Source of the DNA: Polaribacter filamentus
GTDB lineage: Bacteria > Bacteroidota > Bacteroidia > Flavobacteriales > Flavobacteriaceae
Assembly: GCF_002943715.1 (NCBI RefSeq)
Contig: NZ_MQUA01000014.1
Coordinates: 310,001 to 374,000 of the forward strand
Direction: 5' to 3'
DNA length: 64,000 bases
Shown in pieces: positions 8,974 through 17,840 of this stretch (positions are counted from its first letter, which is position 1; each line of letters starts with the position of its first letter). Below the pieces are notes generated by a model. The model saw only the letters and a program-made list of their open reading frames with translations. It was not told the DNA's origin and did not search any database. Made by a program: the position numbers and the translations under genes.

Positions 8974-10707
8974 ATGGAAACAGAAACCATAAAAAACAAA
9001 GAAATAGCAACAAAAGTTACAGAAAGAATTTCTGGTAGCGAGGCAATTGTAAGATGTTTAATTGAAGAAGGTGTAAAAATAATTTATGGATATCCTGGAG
9101 GGGCAATCATGCCAGTTTATGATGAGTTATATAAATATCAAGATCAAATTCATCATGTATTAACACGTCATGAACAAGGTGCAACACATTCTGCACAAGG
9201 TTTTGCAAGGATTTCTGGAAAAGTTGGGGTTGCTATTGCAACTTCTGGTCCAGGAGCAACCAATTTAATTACGGGTATTGCAGATGCGCAAATAGACTCC
9301 ACACCAATGGTTTGTATTACAGGTCAGGTTCCTTCTCATTTATTAGGAAGTGATGCTTTTCAGGAAACAGATATTGTTGGTATTTCTACGCCAGTTACAA
9401 AATGGAATTGCCAAGTAACAAAAGCATCTCAAATTCCTGCCGCAATTGCAAAAGCTTTTTACATCGCTAAGAGCGGGAGGCCAGGACCTGTTTTGGTTGA
9501 TATTACAAAAGATGCACAGTTTGAAGAATTCGATTTTGTGTATGAAAAATGTACCAAAGTAAGAAGTTATTTTCCTGTACCAAAAACAGATATTACGACT
9601 GTTGAAGCAGCTGCGAAATTAATTAATGCAGCAAAAAAACCGTTTATCGTTTGGGGTCAAGGAATAATTTTAAGTGAAGCTGAAGAACAACTAAAAGCAG
9701 TTGTTGAAAAAGCAGGTATTCCCGCTGCGTGGACAATTTTAGGAGCTTCTGCATTGCCAACTTCGCATCCATTAAACGTTGGTATGTTAGGAATGCACGG
9801 TAATTATGCACCCAATGTTTTAACAAATGAATGCGATGTTTTAATTGCAATTGGTATGCGTTTTGACGATAGAGTTACTGGTAATTTAAGCACATACGCA
9901 AAACAAGCAAAAGTAATTCACTTTGAAATTGATGCGGCAGAAGTAGATAAAAATGTAAAAACGGATGTAGCTGTTTTAGGTGATGCAAAAGCAAGCTTAG
10001 ATTTATTATTGCCATTATTAAATGAAAATTCACATCCAGAATGGCATCAGCAATTTAAAGATTTGTATGCCATTGAATATGAAAAGGTAATTAAAGAAGA
10101 TTTATATCCTACGAAGGAAGGCTTAACAATGGGTGAGGTTATAAAAGAAATCAACATTCAAAGTAAAGGAGAAGCTGCAATTGTAACTGATGTTGGTCAG
10201 CACCAAATGATTGCGTGCAGATATGCCGAATTTAATAAAACAAAAAGTAATATTACTTCGGGTGGATTAGGAACAATGGGCTTTGGATTGCCAGCTGCAA
10301 TTGGAGCAAAAATGGCTGCTCCAGAGCGCGAAGTAGTTTCTATTTCTGGTGATGGAGGTTACCAAATGACCATCCAAGAATTAGGCACTATTTTTCAGCA
10401 AAAAGCGGCCGTCAAAATTGTTGTTTTAAATAACGAATTCTTAGGAATGGTGCGCCAATGGCAACAATTGTTTTTTGACAAACGATATGCATCTACAGAA
10501 ATGGTAAATCCTAATTTTGTAGCAATTGCAGAAGGGTATTATATCAAAGCAAAAAAAGTTACCAAACGAGAAGAATTGGCAGAAGCGGTTGCAGAAATGA
10601 TGGCAAGTAAAGAAGCTTATTTTTTAGAAGTGCTTGTAGAAAAAGAAGGAAATGTATTTCCAATGGTGCCTTCAGGAGCAAGTGTTTCTGAAATAAGGTT
10701 AGAGTAG
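8974..10707 (+). CDS. ilvB: Acetolactate synthase large (catalytic) subunit
   Basis: The enzyme condenses pyruvate with pyruvate or 2-ketobutyrate using thiamine diphosphate, the first common step of valine and isoleucine synthesis. The 577 residues show the N-terminal TPP domain (GYPGGAIMPVYDELY, catalytic Glu in RHEQGATHSAQGFAR near residue 67), the central FAD/NAD-like domain (GMLGMHGNYAPN, IAIGMRFDDRVTGN) and the C-terminal TPP-binding motif (SGDGGYQMTIQELGT through VVLNN). The regulatory subunit follows at 10808, so this is a biosynthetic two-subunit form. Confidence 0.97.
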   Translation: METETIKNKEIATKVTERISGSEAIVRCLIEEGVKIIYGYPGGAIMPVYDELYKYQDQIHHVLTRHEQGATHSAQGFARISGKVGVAIATSGPGATNLITGIADAQIDSTPMVCITGQVPSHLLGSDAFQETDIVGISTPVTKWNCQVTKASQIPAAIAKAFYIAKSGRPGPVLVDITKDAQFEEFDFVYEKCTKVRSYFPVPKTDITTVEAAAKLINAAKKPFIVWGQGIILSEAEEQLKAVVEKAGIPAAWTILGASALPTSHPLNVGMLGMHGNYAPNVLTNECDVLIAIGMRFDDRVTGNLSTYAKQAKVIHFEIDAAEVDKNVKTDVAVLGDAKASLDLLLPLLNENSHPEWHQQFKDLYAIEYEKVIKEDLYPTKEGLTMGEVIKEINIQSKGEAAIVTDVGQHQMIACRYAEFNKTKSNITSGGLGTMGFGLPAAIGAKMAAPEREVVSISGDGGYQMTIQELGTIFQQKAAVKIVVLNNEFLGMVRQWQQLFFDKRYASTEMVNPNFVAIAEGYYIKAKKVTKREELAEAVAEMMASKEAYFLEVLVEKEGNVFPMVPSGASVSEIRLE

Positions 10708-10807
10708 TAATTTAAGAGGATAGACAATAGAATAAAGAAAAAAGACAGTTTTAGGGAAGTAGTAATGTCTACGATCTATCATCTTTCTTTTAAAATATTT
10801 TAAAAAA
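10708..10807 (+). other. Purine-arm/pyrimidine-arm hairpin spacer, ilvB-ilvN
   Basis: The 100-bp spacer has a purine-rich first half (AGAGGATAGACAATAGAATA then AAGAAAAAAGACA) and a pyrimidine-rich second half (TGTCTACGATCTATCATCTT then TCTTTT). AAAGAAAAAAGACA and TGTC...TCTTTCTTT form an imperfect long stem. It is the second of three such spacers in the operon. Confidence 0.45.
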
Positions 10808-11338
10808 ATGAGTATAGAAAAACAATTATATACAGTATCAATTTATACTGAAAACAATATTGGATTGTTGAACAGAATTTCAGCAATTTTCCAGAGAAGA
10901 CACATTAATATAGAGAGCTTAAATACTTCTCCATCAGAAATTGAAGGCGTTTCTAGATTTACAATTGTTGTAAATATGACAGAGGTAAATATGAAAAAAA
11001 TTATTGGTCAGATTGACAAACAAGTAGAGGTTATTAAAGCGTTTTATCATACAGATGATGAAACTATTTATCAGCAATCTTGTATGTTTAAGTTTAAATC
11101 TAATTTATTATTTGAAGAACGCAACATTCAAAATATTATAAAAGATAGTAACTCAAGAATTGTTACGGTAAACAAAGAGTTTTTTGTGATTGAAAAATCA
11201 GGAAAAAAAGAAGAGATAGATGAATTATACAAAGAATTAAGTGCTTTTGGTATTATGCAATTTACACGCTCGGGCCGTATTGCCGTTACAAAAGATGAAA
11301 TGAAAATAACAACTTTATTAGAATCATTCAACAACTAA
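10808..11338 (+). CDS. ilvN: Acetolactate synthase small (regulatory) subunit
   Basis: This 176-residue protein has an N-terminal ACT domain (about 8-80: TVSIYTENNIGLLNRISAIF, RRHINIESLNTSPSE, GVSRFTIVVN), which binds the feedback inhibitor valine, and the C-terminal half found in IlvN/IlvH that activates the large subunit. It lies directly after ilvB. It could equally be called ilvH; the two names cannot be separated here. Confidence 0.94.
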   Translation: MSIEKQLYTVSIYTENNIGLLNRISAIFQRRHINIESLNTSPSEIEGVSRFTIVVNMTEVNMKKIIGQIDKQVEVIKAFYHTDDETIYQQSCMFKFKSNLLFEERNIQNIIKDSNSRIVTVNKEFFVIEKSGKKEEIDELYKELSAFGIMQFTRSGRIAVTKDEMKITTLLESFNN

Positions 11339-11459
11339 ATACAGATCAAAGAAAAGAGAAAAAGAGAAGAGACAAAATAAATAGCTACTATAAGTAAAAT
11401 TTATTTTTTTCTTTTTTCTATAATCTTTACTTTAAAATTATCAAACAAAAACAAAAACA
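11339..11459 (+). other. Purine-arm/pyrimidine-arm hairpin spacer, ilvN-ilvC
   Basis: The 121-bp spacer starts with an almost pure purine run (AGAAAAGAGAAAAAGAGAAG), passes AAATAAAT, and returns through ATTTATTT and a pyrimidine run (TTTTTCTTTTTTCT). The arms can pair as one long imperfect hairpin ending about 40 bp before the ilvC start. It is the third spacer of this type in the operon. Confidence 0.45.
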
Positions 11460-12935
11460 ATGTCAAATTATTTTAACACATTAACATTAAGAGAAAAATT
11501 AGAGCAGTTAGGAAAATGTAGATTTATGGACGCTTCAGAGTTTGAAGATGGCGTAAATGCATTATTAGGGAAGAAAATTGTAATTGTGGGTTGTGGAGCG
11601 CAAGGTTTAAACCAAGGTTTAAATATGAGAGATTCTGGTTTAGATATTTCTTATACGCTAAGAAAAGCAGCAATAGAACAAAAAAGAGAATCGTATATCA
11701 ACGCAACTTCTAATGGTTTTACTGTTGGAACTTATGAAGAAGTATTGCCATCTGCAGATTTGGTAATCAATTTAACACCAGATAAACAACATACAAATGT
11801 TGTAAATACAATTATGCCTTTACTTAAAAAAGGAGCTACATTAAGCTATTCTCATGGTTTTAATATTGTTGAGGAAGGTATGAAAATTCGTGAAGATTTA
11901 ACGGTAATTATGGTAGCACCAAAATGTCCAGGATCTGAAGTTCGTGAGGAATATAAAAGAGGATTTGGAGTACCAACTTTAACTGCAGTTCACCCAGAAA
12001 ATGATCCGCAAGGAAAAGGTTGGGCAGAAGCAAAAGCATATGCAGTTGCAACTGGTGGACATAGAGCCGGAGTTTTAGAATCGTCCTTTGTTGCTGAAGT
12101 AAAATCTGATTTAATGGGAGAACAAACTATTTTATGTGGGTTGTTACAAACAGGAGCAATTTTATCTTTTGATAAAATGGTGGAAGAAGGAATTGAACCA
12201 GGTTACGCGGCTAAATTAATTCAGTATGGTTGGGAAACCGTAACAGAAGCTTTAAAACACGGAGGAATTACCAACATGATGGACAGATTGTCTAATCCTG
12301 CAAAAGTGGAAGCTTTTAGAATATCAGAAGAATTAAAAGACATTATGCGTCCGTTGTTTCAAAAACATATGGATGATATTATGACAGGTCATTTTTCTAA
12401 AACCATGATGGAAGATTGGGCGAATGATGATAAAAATCTATTAACTTGGAGAGCTGCAACAGGAAATACTGCTTTTGAAAAACAACAAGTTACCGACAAA
12501 GAAATTTCTGAACAAGAATACTTTGATCACGGAACTTTATTAGTTGCTTTTGTTAGAGCTGGTGTAGAATTAGCTTTTGAAGCAATGACAGAATCTGGTA
12601 TAATCGCTGCTTCTGCTTATTATGAATCTTTGCATGAAACTCCATTAATTGCGAATACAATTGCGCGTAAAAAATTATACGAAATGAATCGTGTAATTTC
12701 TGATACTGCAGAATATGGTTGTTATTTATTTGATCATGCTTGTAAGCCTTTGTTAACAGATTTCATGAAAACTGTAAAAACGAATCTTATTGGTCAGAAA
12801 TTTACAAACTCGAATGATGTTGATAATAAAGAATTAATTAGAATTAACAGCATTATTAGAAATCATCCGGTAGAAAAAGTAGGAGAAAAATTAAGAGCTT
12901 CTATGACAGCAATGCAAGTAATAAAATCTGCATAA
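11460..12935 (+). CDS. ilvC: Ketol-acid reductoisomerase, class II
   Basis: IlvC isomerises and reduces acetolactate and acetohydroxybutyrate with NADPH. The 491 residues equal the long (class II, E. coli-like) form rather than the 330-residue class I form. The Rossmann motif is IVIVGCGAQGLNQGLNMRDSG (about residues 38-58), and the duplicated knotted C-terminal domain holds the metal-binding Asp/Glu set (VKSDLMGEQTILCG). It closes the ilvD-B-N-C run and is followed by a hairpin. Confidence 0.97.
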   Translation: MSNYFNTLTLREKLEQLGKCRFMDASEFEDGVNALLGKKIVIVGCGAQGLNQGLNMRDSGLDISYTLRKAAIEQKRESYINATSNGFTVGTYEEVLPSADLVINLTPDKQHTNVVNTIMPLLKKGATLSYSHGFNIVEEGMKIREDLTVIMVAPKCPGSEVREEYKRGFGVPTLTAVHPENDPQGKGWAEAKAYAVATGGHRAGVLESSFVAEVKSDLMGEQTILCGLLQTGAILSFDKMVEEGIEPGYAAKLIQYGWETVTEALKHGGITNMMDRLSNPAKVEAFRISEELKDIMRPLFQKHMDDIMTGHFSKTMMEDWANDDKNLLTWRAATGNTAFEKQQVTDKEISEQEYFDHGTLLVAFVRAGVELAFEAMTESGIIAASAYYESLHETPLIANTIARKKLYEMNRVISDTAEYGCYLFDHACKPLLTDFMKTVKTNLIGQKFTNSNDVDNKELIRINSIIRNHPVEKVGEKLRASMTAMQVIKSA

Positions 12936-12964
12936 TCAACTAATAAAGATTTTAACTTTTATAG

Positions 12965-13003
12965 AAACCTGTCAGATTTTAAAGCCTGACAGGTTTTATT
13001 TTT
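12965..13003 (+). terminator. Perfect 11-bp hairpin with T-rich tail between ilvC and ilvA
   Basis: AAACCTGTCAG (12965-12975) pairs without mismatch with CTGACAGGTTT (12986-12996), followed by TATTTTTAT. It has terminator form but ends only about 12 bp before the ilvA start. The stem also resembles a REP-like word of the kind that can be repeated in flavobacterial genomes; a genome search would tell. Confidence 0.65.
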
Positions 13004-13014
13004 ATATTCAAATA

Positions 13015-14277
13015 ATGAAAACCAAAGAGATTTATTTTCCTAGTTTAGAAAACATCAAACAAGCTGCTTTAAATTTAAAAGACGTTGCTTATGTTACGCC
13101 TTTAATTCAGAATCAAAACCTGTCTAAAGAGTTTCAATCCACTATTTTATTTAAAAGAGAAGATTTACAAGTAGTTCGTTCTTATAAAATTAGAGGTGCT
13201 TATAATAAAATTTCTTCTTTAACTTTGGATGAGAAACAACGAGGAATTGTTTGTGCTAGTGCAGGAAATCATGCGCAAGGCGTTGCTTTATCTTGTAAAT
13301 TATTAAAGATAAAGGGCACAATTTTTATGCCTTTACCAACACCAAATCAGAAAATAAATCAGGTAAAAATGTTTGGTGAAGACTATGTTGACTTGGTAAT
13401 TGAAGGTGATACTTTTGATGATGCTTTTAGCGCAGCAACTTTAGAGTGCAATTCTAAAAACAAGACTTTTATTCACCCTTTTAATGACGAAAAGGTAATT
13501 GAAGGTCAGGCTACCGTTGGTTTAGAAATTTTAAATCAAACAACCGAAAAGATAGATTATCTTTTTGTGGCAGTTGGAGGTGGCGGTTTATCATCTGGAT
13601 TGTGTGGAATCTTTAAAGAATTATCCCCAAAAACAAAAATTATTGGAGTAGAGCCAGAAGGTGCTCCATCGATGTTAACATCCATCAAAAATAAAAAAAA
13701 TACAGCTTTAGAAAATATAGATTCTTTTGTAGATGGCGCTGCTGTTAAAAAAGTAGGCGATTTAAATTTTGCTATTTGTCAGCAACGTTTACACGATATG
13801 ATTACGGTTCCCGAAGGTAAAACTTGTCAGACAATTTTAGATTTATATAATAAAGATGCCATTGTTGTTGAGCCCGCAGGTGCTTTAAGTATTTCTGCCT
13901 TAGATTTTTTTGCTGATGAAATTAAAGGAAAAAATGTAGTTTGTATTGTTAGCGGTAGTAATAATGACATTACAAGAACAGCAGAAATTAAGGAAAGAGC
14001 CTTATTGTATGCAAATTTAAAACACTATTTTATTATAAAATTTCCTCAAAGAGCAGGAGCTTTAAAAGAATTTGTAGTAGAGATTTTAGGACCAAGTGAT
14101 GATATTACGCATTTTGAATATACTAAAAAAAGCAACAGAGTTAATGGTTCTGCGGTTGTTGGTTTGGAGTTAAAATCAGCAAAAGATTTAGAACCTTTAA
14201 TCATTAAAATGAAAGAAAGAAATTTCTTTGGAGTTTATTTAAATGACAAACCAGAGTTGTTTGATTTTTTGGTTTAG
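13015..14277 (+). CDS. ilvA: Threonine ammonia-lyase (threonine dehydratase)
   Basis: The PLP enzyme converts threonine to 2-ketobutyrate, the isoleucine-specific precursor. Lys58 in SYKIRGAY carries PLP; the phosphate loop is VGGGGLSSG and SGSNND closes the active site. The 420 residues include one C-terminal ACT-like domain (about 335-415, FPQRAGALKEFVVEILG), so it has the shorter biosynthetic layout with a single regulatory unit. It follows ilvC on the same strand with a hairpin between them. Confidence 0.95.
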   Translation: MKTKEIYFPSLENIKQAALNLKDVAYVTPLIQNQNLSKEFQSTILFKREDLQVVRSYKIRGAYNKISSLTLDEKQRGIVCASAGNHAQGVALSCKLLKIKGTIFMPLPTPNQKINQVKMFGEDYVDLVIEGDTFDDAFSAATLECNSKNKTFIHPFNDEKVIEGQATVGLEILNQTTEKIDYLFVAVGGGGLSSGLCGIFKELSPKTKIIGVEPEGAPSMLTSIKNKKNTALENIDSFVDGAAVKKVGDLNFAICQQRLHDMITVPEGKTCQTILDLYNKDAIVVEPAGALSISALDFFADEIKGKNVVCIVSGSNNDITRTAEIKERALLYANLKHYFIIKFPQRAGALKEFVVEILGPSDDITHFEYTKKSNRVNGSAVVGLELKSAKDLEPLIIKMKERNFFGVYLNDKPELFDFLV

Positions 14278-14399
14278 AAAAAAATAAGCTGTGATCAGCG
14301 TTTTAAAAAATAATCGAATAAATTAATTCCGTTGCTCAAAACCCGAAAACCATTTCGCTTTTAAAAATAGAAATATGGTATTTTATGTTTAATTTTAGT

Positions 14400-14407
14400 T
14401 AATTTTG
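14400..14407 (+). promoter_or_regulatory. Candidate -7 box (TAATTTTG) upstream of the aldehyde dehydrogenase
   Basis: The octamer matches the Bacteroidetes -7 consensus TAnnTTTG and lies 76 bp before the chosen ATG. No convincing -33 TTG was pinned down. Confidence 0.35.
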
Positions 14408-14482
14408 ATGAGTAAAAAATAACCCAGTAGTTTATTAACTTTTAAGTAATGGAGTAGGTTGCTTCATTGTAAAAATCAATTT

Positions 14483-16075
14483 ATGAAGAATACATTTAAA
14501 GAAGTTCCAAACGAATATAAAATTACTTCATTAGTGAATCAAAACACCTATTTGGTAGAAGGTGAATTAAAAGAGTGGAAGGGTGCAACTGCTGAAGTTT
14601 ATTCAACAATTTCATCAACCGAAAATTACCAACCAACATTATTAGGAACCGTTCCGGATTTAGGAGAAAATGAAGCTTTAGAAGCTTTAAGCTCTGCTGT
14701 AAAAGCTTTTGGAAAAGGGCAAGGTTTATGGCCAACAATGAAAGTTGAGGGTAGAATTGCAGCCATGGAAAAGTTTGTAGTTCAAATGAAAACCAAGCGT
14801 ACAGAAATTGTAAAACTGTTAATGTGGGAAATAGGTAAAGCCTTAGCAGACTCAGAAAAAGAGTTTGACCGAACGATAGAATATATTTACGATACTATTG
14901 AAGATTACAAACAAATGGACAGAGATTCTGCTAAGTTTCAAAAAAATAGCGGAGTTCATGCACATATTAGACGTGGACCTTTAGGAGTTATTTTGTGTTT
15001 AGGACCTTACAATTATCCGTTAAATGAAACTTTTGCATTGTTAATTCCTGCTATAATTATGGGAAATACAACCGTTTTTAAACCGGCAAAACATGGAGTT
15101 TTATTATTGACACCATTATTAGAAGCTTTTAGAAATAGCTTTCCTGCAGGTGTTGTAAATGTCATTTACGGTAGAGGTCGAACTTTGGCTACACCAATTA
15201 TGAAAACTGGTAAAGTTGATGTTTTAGCTTTAATTGGTAATAGTAAATCAGCTAATGCAATTCAGGAAAACCATCCACAGAAAAATAGATTGCGTTTAGT
15301 TTTAGGTTTAGAAGCTAAAAATCCTGCAATTGTTTTAGAAGATGCAGATCTAGATTTGGCGATTAACGAATGTGTATCCGGTGCGACTTCTTTTAACGGT
15401 CAAAGATGTACCGCTTTAAAAATTATTTATGTTCACGAAAATATTATAGAAGAATTTAACAAACGTTTTTCGGATAAAGTAGATGCATTAAAATTTGGAA
15501 ATCCTTGGGAGCAAGGAGTAGAATTAACGCCTTTGCCAGAACCAGGTAAAACGGCTTATATTCAAGAATTAATTGATGATGCAACTAATAAAGGCGCAAA
15601 AATAATCAATAAAAAAGGAGGAGAAACTACAGAAAATTATATTTTTCCATCAGTTTTATATCCGGTTTCTAAAGACATGAGAGTGTATGAAGAAGAACAA
15701 TTTGGACCTGTAACGCCTATTTTATCCTTCAAAAATATTGAGGAACCTTTAGACGATATGGCCGAATCTAATTATGGGCAACAAGTAAGTGTTTTTGGAA
15801 GTGATGTAAACACATTATCGCCGTTAATTGATACGCTTGTAAATTTAGTTTGTCGAGTAAATTTAAACAGTTCTTGTCAGCGTGGGCCAGATGTGTATCC
15901 TTTTACAGGAAGAAAAGATTCTGCAGTTGGAACATTAAGCGTGCACGATGCGTTGCGTTCTTTTTCTATTAGAACCTTTTTAGCATCAAAAGATACAGAT
16001 TATAACAATGCTATTTTAAAAGAGTTATTAGACAAAAAAACCTCTAATTTTATAAGTACAGATTATATTTTGTAA
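14483..16075 (+). CDS. gapN: NADP-dependent non-phosphorylating glyceraldehyde-3-phosphate dehydrogenase (GapN-like ALDH)
   Basis: This aldehyde dehydrogenase superfamily protein oxidises an aldehyde to the acid; similarity of the whole protein favours glyceraldehyde-3-phosphate with NADP, giving 3-phosphoglycerate and NADPH. The nucleophile is Cys309 (FNGQRCTALK), the general base Glu is in GLEAKNPAIV, and the cofactor loop is GPYNYPLNETF. ATG 14483 is chosen over the earlier in-frame TTG 14459 because the leader residues look non-native. It stands alone between ilvA and an IS element, with its own terminator. The exact substrate is inferred. Confidence 0.85.
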   Translation: MKNTFKEVPNEYKITSLVNQNTYLVEGELKEWKGATAEVYSTISSTENYQPTLLGTVPDLGENEALEALSSAVKAFGKGQGLWPTMKVEGRIAAMEKFVVQMKTKRTEIVKLLMWEIGKALADSEKEFDRTIEYIYDTIEDYKQMDRDSAKFQKNSGVHAHIRRGPLGVILCLGPYNYPLNETFALLIPAIIMGNTTVFKPAKHGVLLLTPLLEAFRNSFPAGVVNVIYGRGRTLATPIMKTGKVDVLALIGNSKSANAIQENHPQKNRLRLVLGLEAKNPAIVLEDADLDLAINECVSGATSFNGQRCTALKIIYVHENIIEEFNKRFSDKVDALKFGNPWEQGVELTPLPEPGKTAYIQELIDDATNKGAKIINKKGGETTENYIFPSVLYPVSKDMRVYEEEQFGPVTPILSFKNIEEPLDDMAESNYGQQVSVFGSDVNTLSPLIDTLVNLVCRVNLNSSCQRGPDVYPFTGRKDSAVGTLSVHDALRSFSIRTFLASKDTDYNNAILKELLDKKTSNFISTDYIL

Positions 16076-16097
16076 AAAATAATTTAAAATTTAAAAC

Positions 16098-16140
16098 CCT
16101 CTTTTTACTGATATAATCTCAGTTTAAAGAGGTTTTTTTT
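16098..16140 (+). terminator. Terminator after gapN
   Basis: CCTCTTTTTACTG (16098-16110) pairs with CAGTTTAAAGAGG (16120-16132) apart from two mismatches, followed by eight T. Confidence 0.8.
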
Positions 16141-16158
16141 GTTAAGATTCGCTAATTT

Positions 16159-16186
16159 ATACCAATTTAGTTAATAAATGCCGCAT
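16159..16186 (+). repeat. Left terminal inverted repeat of the IS630 element
   Basis: It shares ATACCAA, TAGTT and AATGCCG blocks with the right end at 17255-17282. The listed span includes the flanking TA. Confidence 0.8.
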
Positions 16187-16741
16187 TAAATGCATTTAAA
16201 AAATGATGATTTCCAGTTATAGATTTAATCGTTTCACTATCCATTTTCGTGACGGTTTTATGCAGCCATTCTTTAAGGTTTTCCATTTTTTCAAAGCGTT
16301 GATTTTTAAATCTATTTTTAATGTATTGCCAAACTTGTTCACAAGGATTTAACTCTGGATTATAAGGGGGGATTCTTAATAAATGAATATTTTCAGGTAT
16401 TTCGATATTCTTTGTTGAATGAAAACCTGCGTTATCGATTACCACAATTTTATATTCCTTAGGCTTATATAAAGAGAATTCTTTAAGATAGGCTTCGAAT
16501 ATTTTAGTATCAACACCATTAATTTCCCATACAAAACAATCTCCATTGATTGGGGAATAACTTCCATATAGATAAGTTGTTTTGAAAATATGCTGATAAG
16601 TAACTATTGGTTTGACTCCACTAGCTGTTAAATATTTTCCTAAATGATTCATCATTCCAAATCTAGCTTCGTCTTGAAAATATAGATTTACCTCTTTGTA
16701 TTTATTTTTATTTAGACTTAATCTAATGTTGTTTAGCGTAT
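16167..16741 (-). CDS. IS630 transposase, C-terminal DDE catalytic half
   Basis: This frame holds the catalytic core: first Asp in FQDEARFG (codon at 16671-16673), second in VVIDNAGFHS, and Glu in NPELNPCEQVWQYIKNRF. The frame is open from about 16741 but has no ATG before the catalytic Asp; the first ATG (16655) would cut off DEARFG. It must therefore be joined to the HTH half by a frameshift in the overlap near 16734-16742, at TTTTTAAAAAC. Loss of one A from the A5 run fuses the halves into about 350 residues, the usual size for this family. Programmed or mutational shift cannot be told from one copy. Confidence 0.85.
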
Positions 16742-17235
16742 TAGGTAGTTTTTAAAAAGGCTTTTTCAGCCTCTACATTTTTTTTGTAATGAGATTTTCG
16801 CGGGCTTTTAAGTTTTGTTTTAAAATGTTGCTTTAAATACTCTCGAATACGTTGATATTTTATCTCAATCCCATAGGTTTCATTTACCCATATTTGCGAA
16901 TCCCAATATCCTAAAAAAGGGTTGAGAGGGTCATTAACTCTTTGCGATAAACCTAAATGAATTTCAGAAGTAATAATTTTTGATTGTTTATTTTTTGGCT
17001 TATCACTAATCATTTGATCAATTCCAAATAATTTATAGGTTTCTACCCATCTTTCTAATGTTCTGATGTGAACTCCTACAGAAGCTGACACTTCTTGTCG
17101 AGTTTTAAACTTTTTTGTCTTTATATAAATTAAAGATTTTACTCGCTTTTCCCCTTTTAATGTTGTTTGCTTTGACACTAGTTCTTTAAGCTCAATTAGT
17201 GATTCTGAAATATCTAAACTTGCTATTCTTCCCAT
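16741..17235 (-). CDS. IS630 transposase, N-terminal helix-turn-helix half
   Basis: The 164-residue frame contains the DNA-binding region: TRQEVSASVGVHIRTLERWVETY (HTH, about residues 52-74, shown only in part) and a second winged-helix region ending in YQRIREYLKQHFKTKLKSPRK. It ends at TAA just where the catalytic frame opens in the other phase. It starts 20 bp inside the right inverted repeat, as expected for the family. Confidence 0.85.
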   Translation of the reverse strand: MGRIASLDISESLIELKELVSKQTTLKGEKRVKSLIYIKTKKFKTRQEVSASVGVHIRTLERWVETYKLFGIDQMISDKPKNKQSKIITSEIHLGLSQRVNDPLNPFLGYWDSQIWVNETYGIEIKYQRIREYLKQHFKTKLKSPRKSHYKKNVEAEKAFLKTT

Positions 17236-17254
17236 AACGTAATATAATGAAAAT

Positions 17255-17282
17255 ATACGGCATTAAAAAACTATTTTGGTAT
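17255..17282 (+). repeat. Right terminal inverted repeat of the IS630 element
   Basis: Its reverse complement matches the left end at about three quarters of positions. The TA at 17280-17281 is the outer target duplication. Confidence 0.8.
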
Positions 17283-17369
17283 TACTTGCCTTTTAAAGGC
17301 GATAATCTTTTTGTTATGCGATGTAAAGCAGGAAATTAAAGTTGGTCTTTTGATAGTACTATTTGTATG

Positions 17370-17840
17370 TTATTGAACTTTAAAGCTAAATTTATTTTGC
17401 ATTATATAACTAAATACTACGGTTATTATAATTGTTAAAAAGCGAGATGGCGTTGGATAAAAATGAAATACATCTACCAGTAACTTCATACAAATATAAC
17501 TAAGCAACAACGCGATTAAAGCAACCGATAAGTATCTTAAAAATTGAGTTTTAAATGATAATTTTGACTCAGAAAAGACAATGAACCGGTTCAATAAAAA
17601 CCCGATAAAAAAAGTGATCGGAAACACAAAAAACAAAGAAGCGATGTGTGGACTTAAAACAACAATAAATAAGTCTAAATTTTGTTTGTCAAAAAGGAAC
17701 TGAAAGCAGATAAAATACAAGGTAATATCTAATATCAAATTACTTCCGCCACAAACTGCATACCTGTATGTTTTAAGGGGCATAATTTTTTTGAAAATGA
17801 AATAGCCGGAATCTATTATTTTAAGCAGAGAATCTTTCAT
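17370..17840 (-). CDS. GtrA-like membrane protein
   Basis: The 156-residue protein has four predicted membrane helices (about 26-46, 60-85, 100-122, 132-150) and the GtrA start YRYAVCGGSNLILDITLYF and FLLNRFIVF motif. GtrA proteins are thought to move undecaprenyl-linked sugars or to support polysaccharide synthesis in the inner membrane. They usually sit beside a glycosyltransferase; here no intact partner remains, only a stub of an upstream gene that overlaps its start (17821-17928). Confidence 0.85.
   Translation of the reverse strand: MKDSLLKIIDSGYFIFKKIMPLKTYRYAVCGGSNLILDITLYFICFQFLFDKQNLDLFIVVLSPHIASLFFVFPITFFIGFLLNRFIVFSESKLSFKTQFLRYLSVALIALLLSYICMKLLVDVFHFYPTPSRFLTIIITVVFSYIMQNKFSFKVQ

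Larger units (their letters stand above)
16162..17279 (-). mobile_element. Complete IS630-family insertion sequence, about 1.12 kb
   Basis: A two-part IS630-type transposase is bracketed by imperfect inverted repeats of about 28 bp: the left end reads ATACCAATTTAGTTA... and the right end, reversed, ATACCAAAATAGTTT..., both running to AATGCCG. Each end abuts TA (16160-16161 and 17280-17281), the target duplication typical of IS630/Tc1-mariner. The element has landed between the gapN terminator and the GtrA gene and hits neither. Confidence 0.88.

Noticed and set aside
16167..16655. C-terminal IS630 frame as a separate gene from its first ATG
   Set aside because: That start removes the catalytic DEARFG, which is present in frame just upstream; the functional product must be a fusion.
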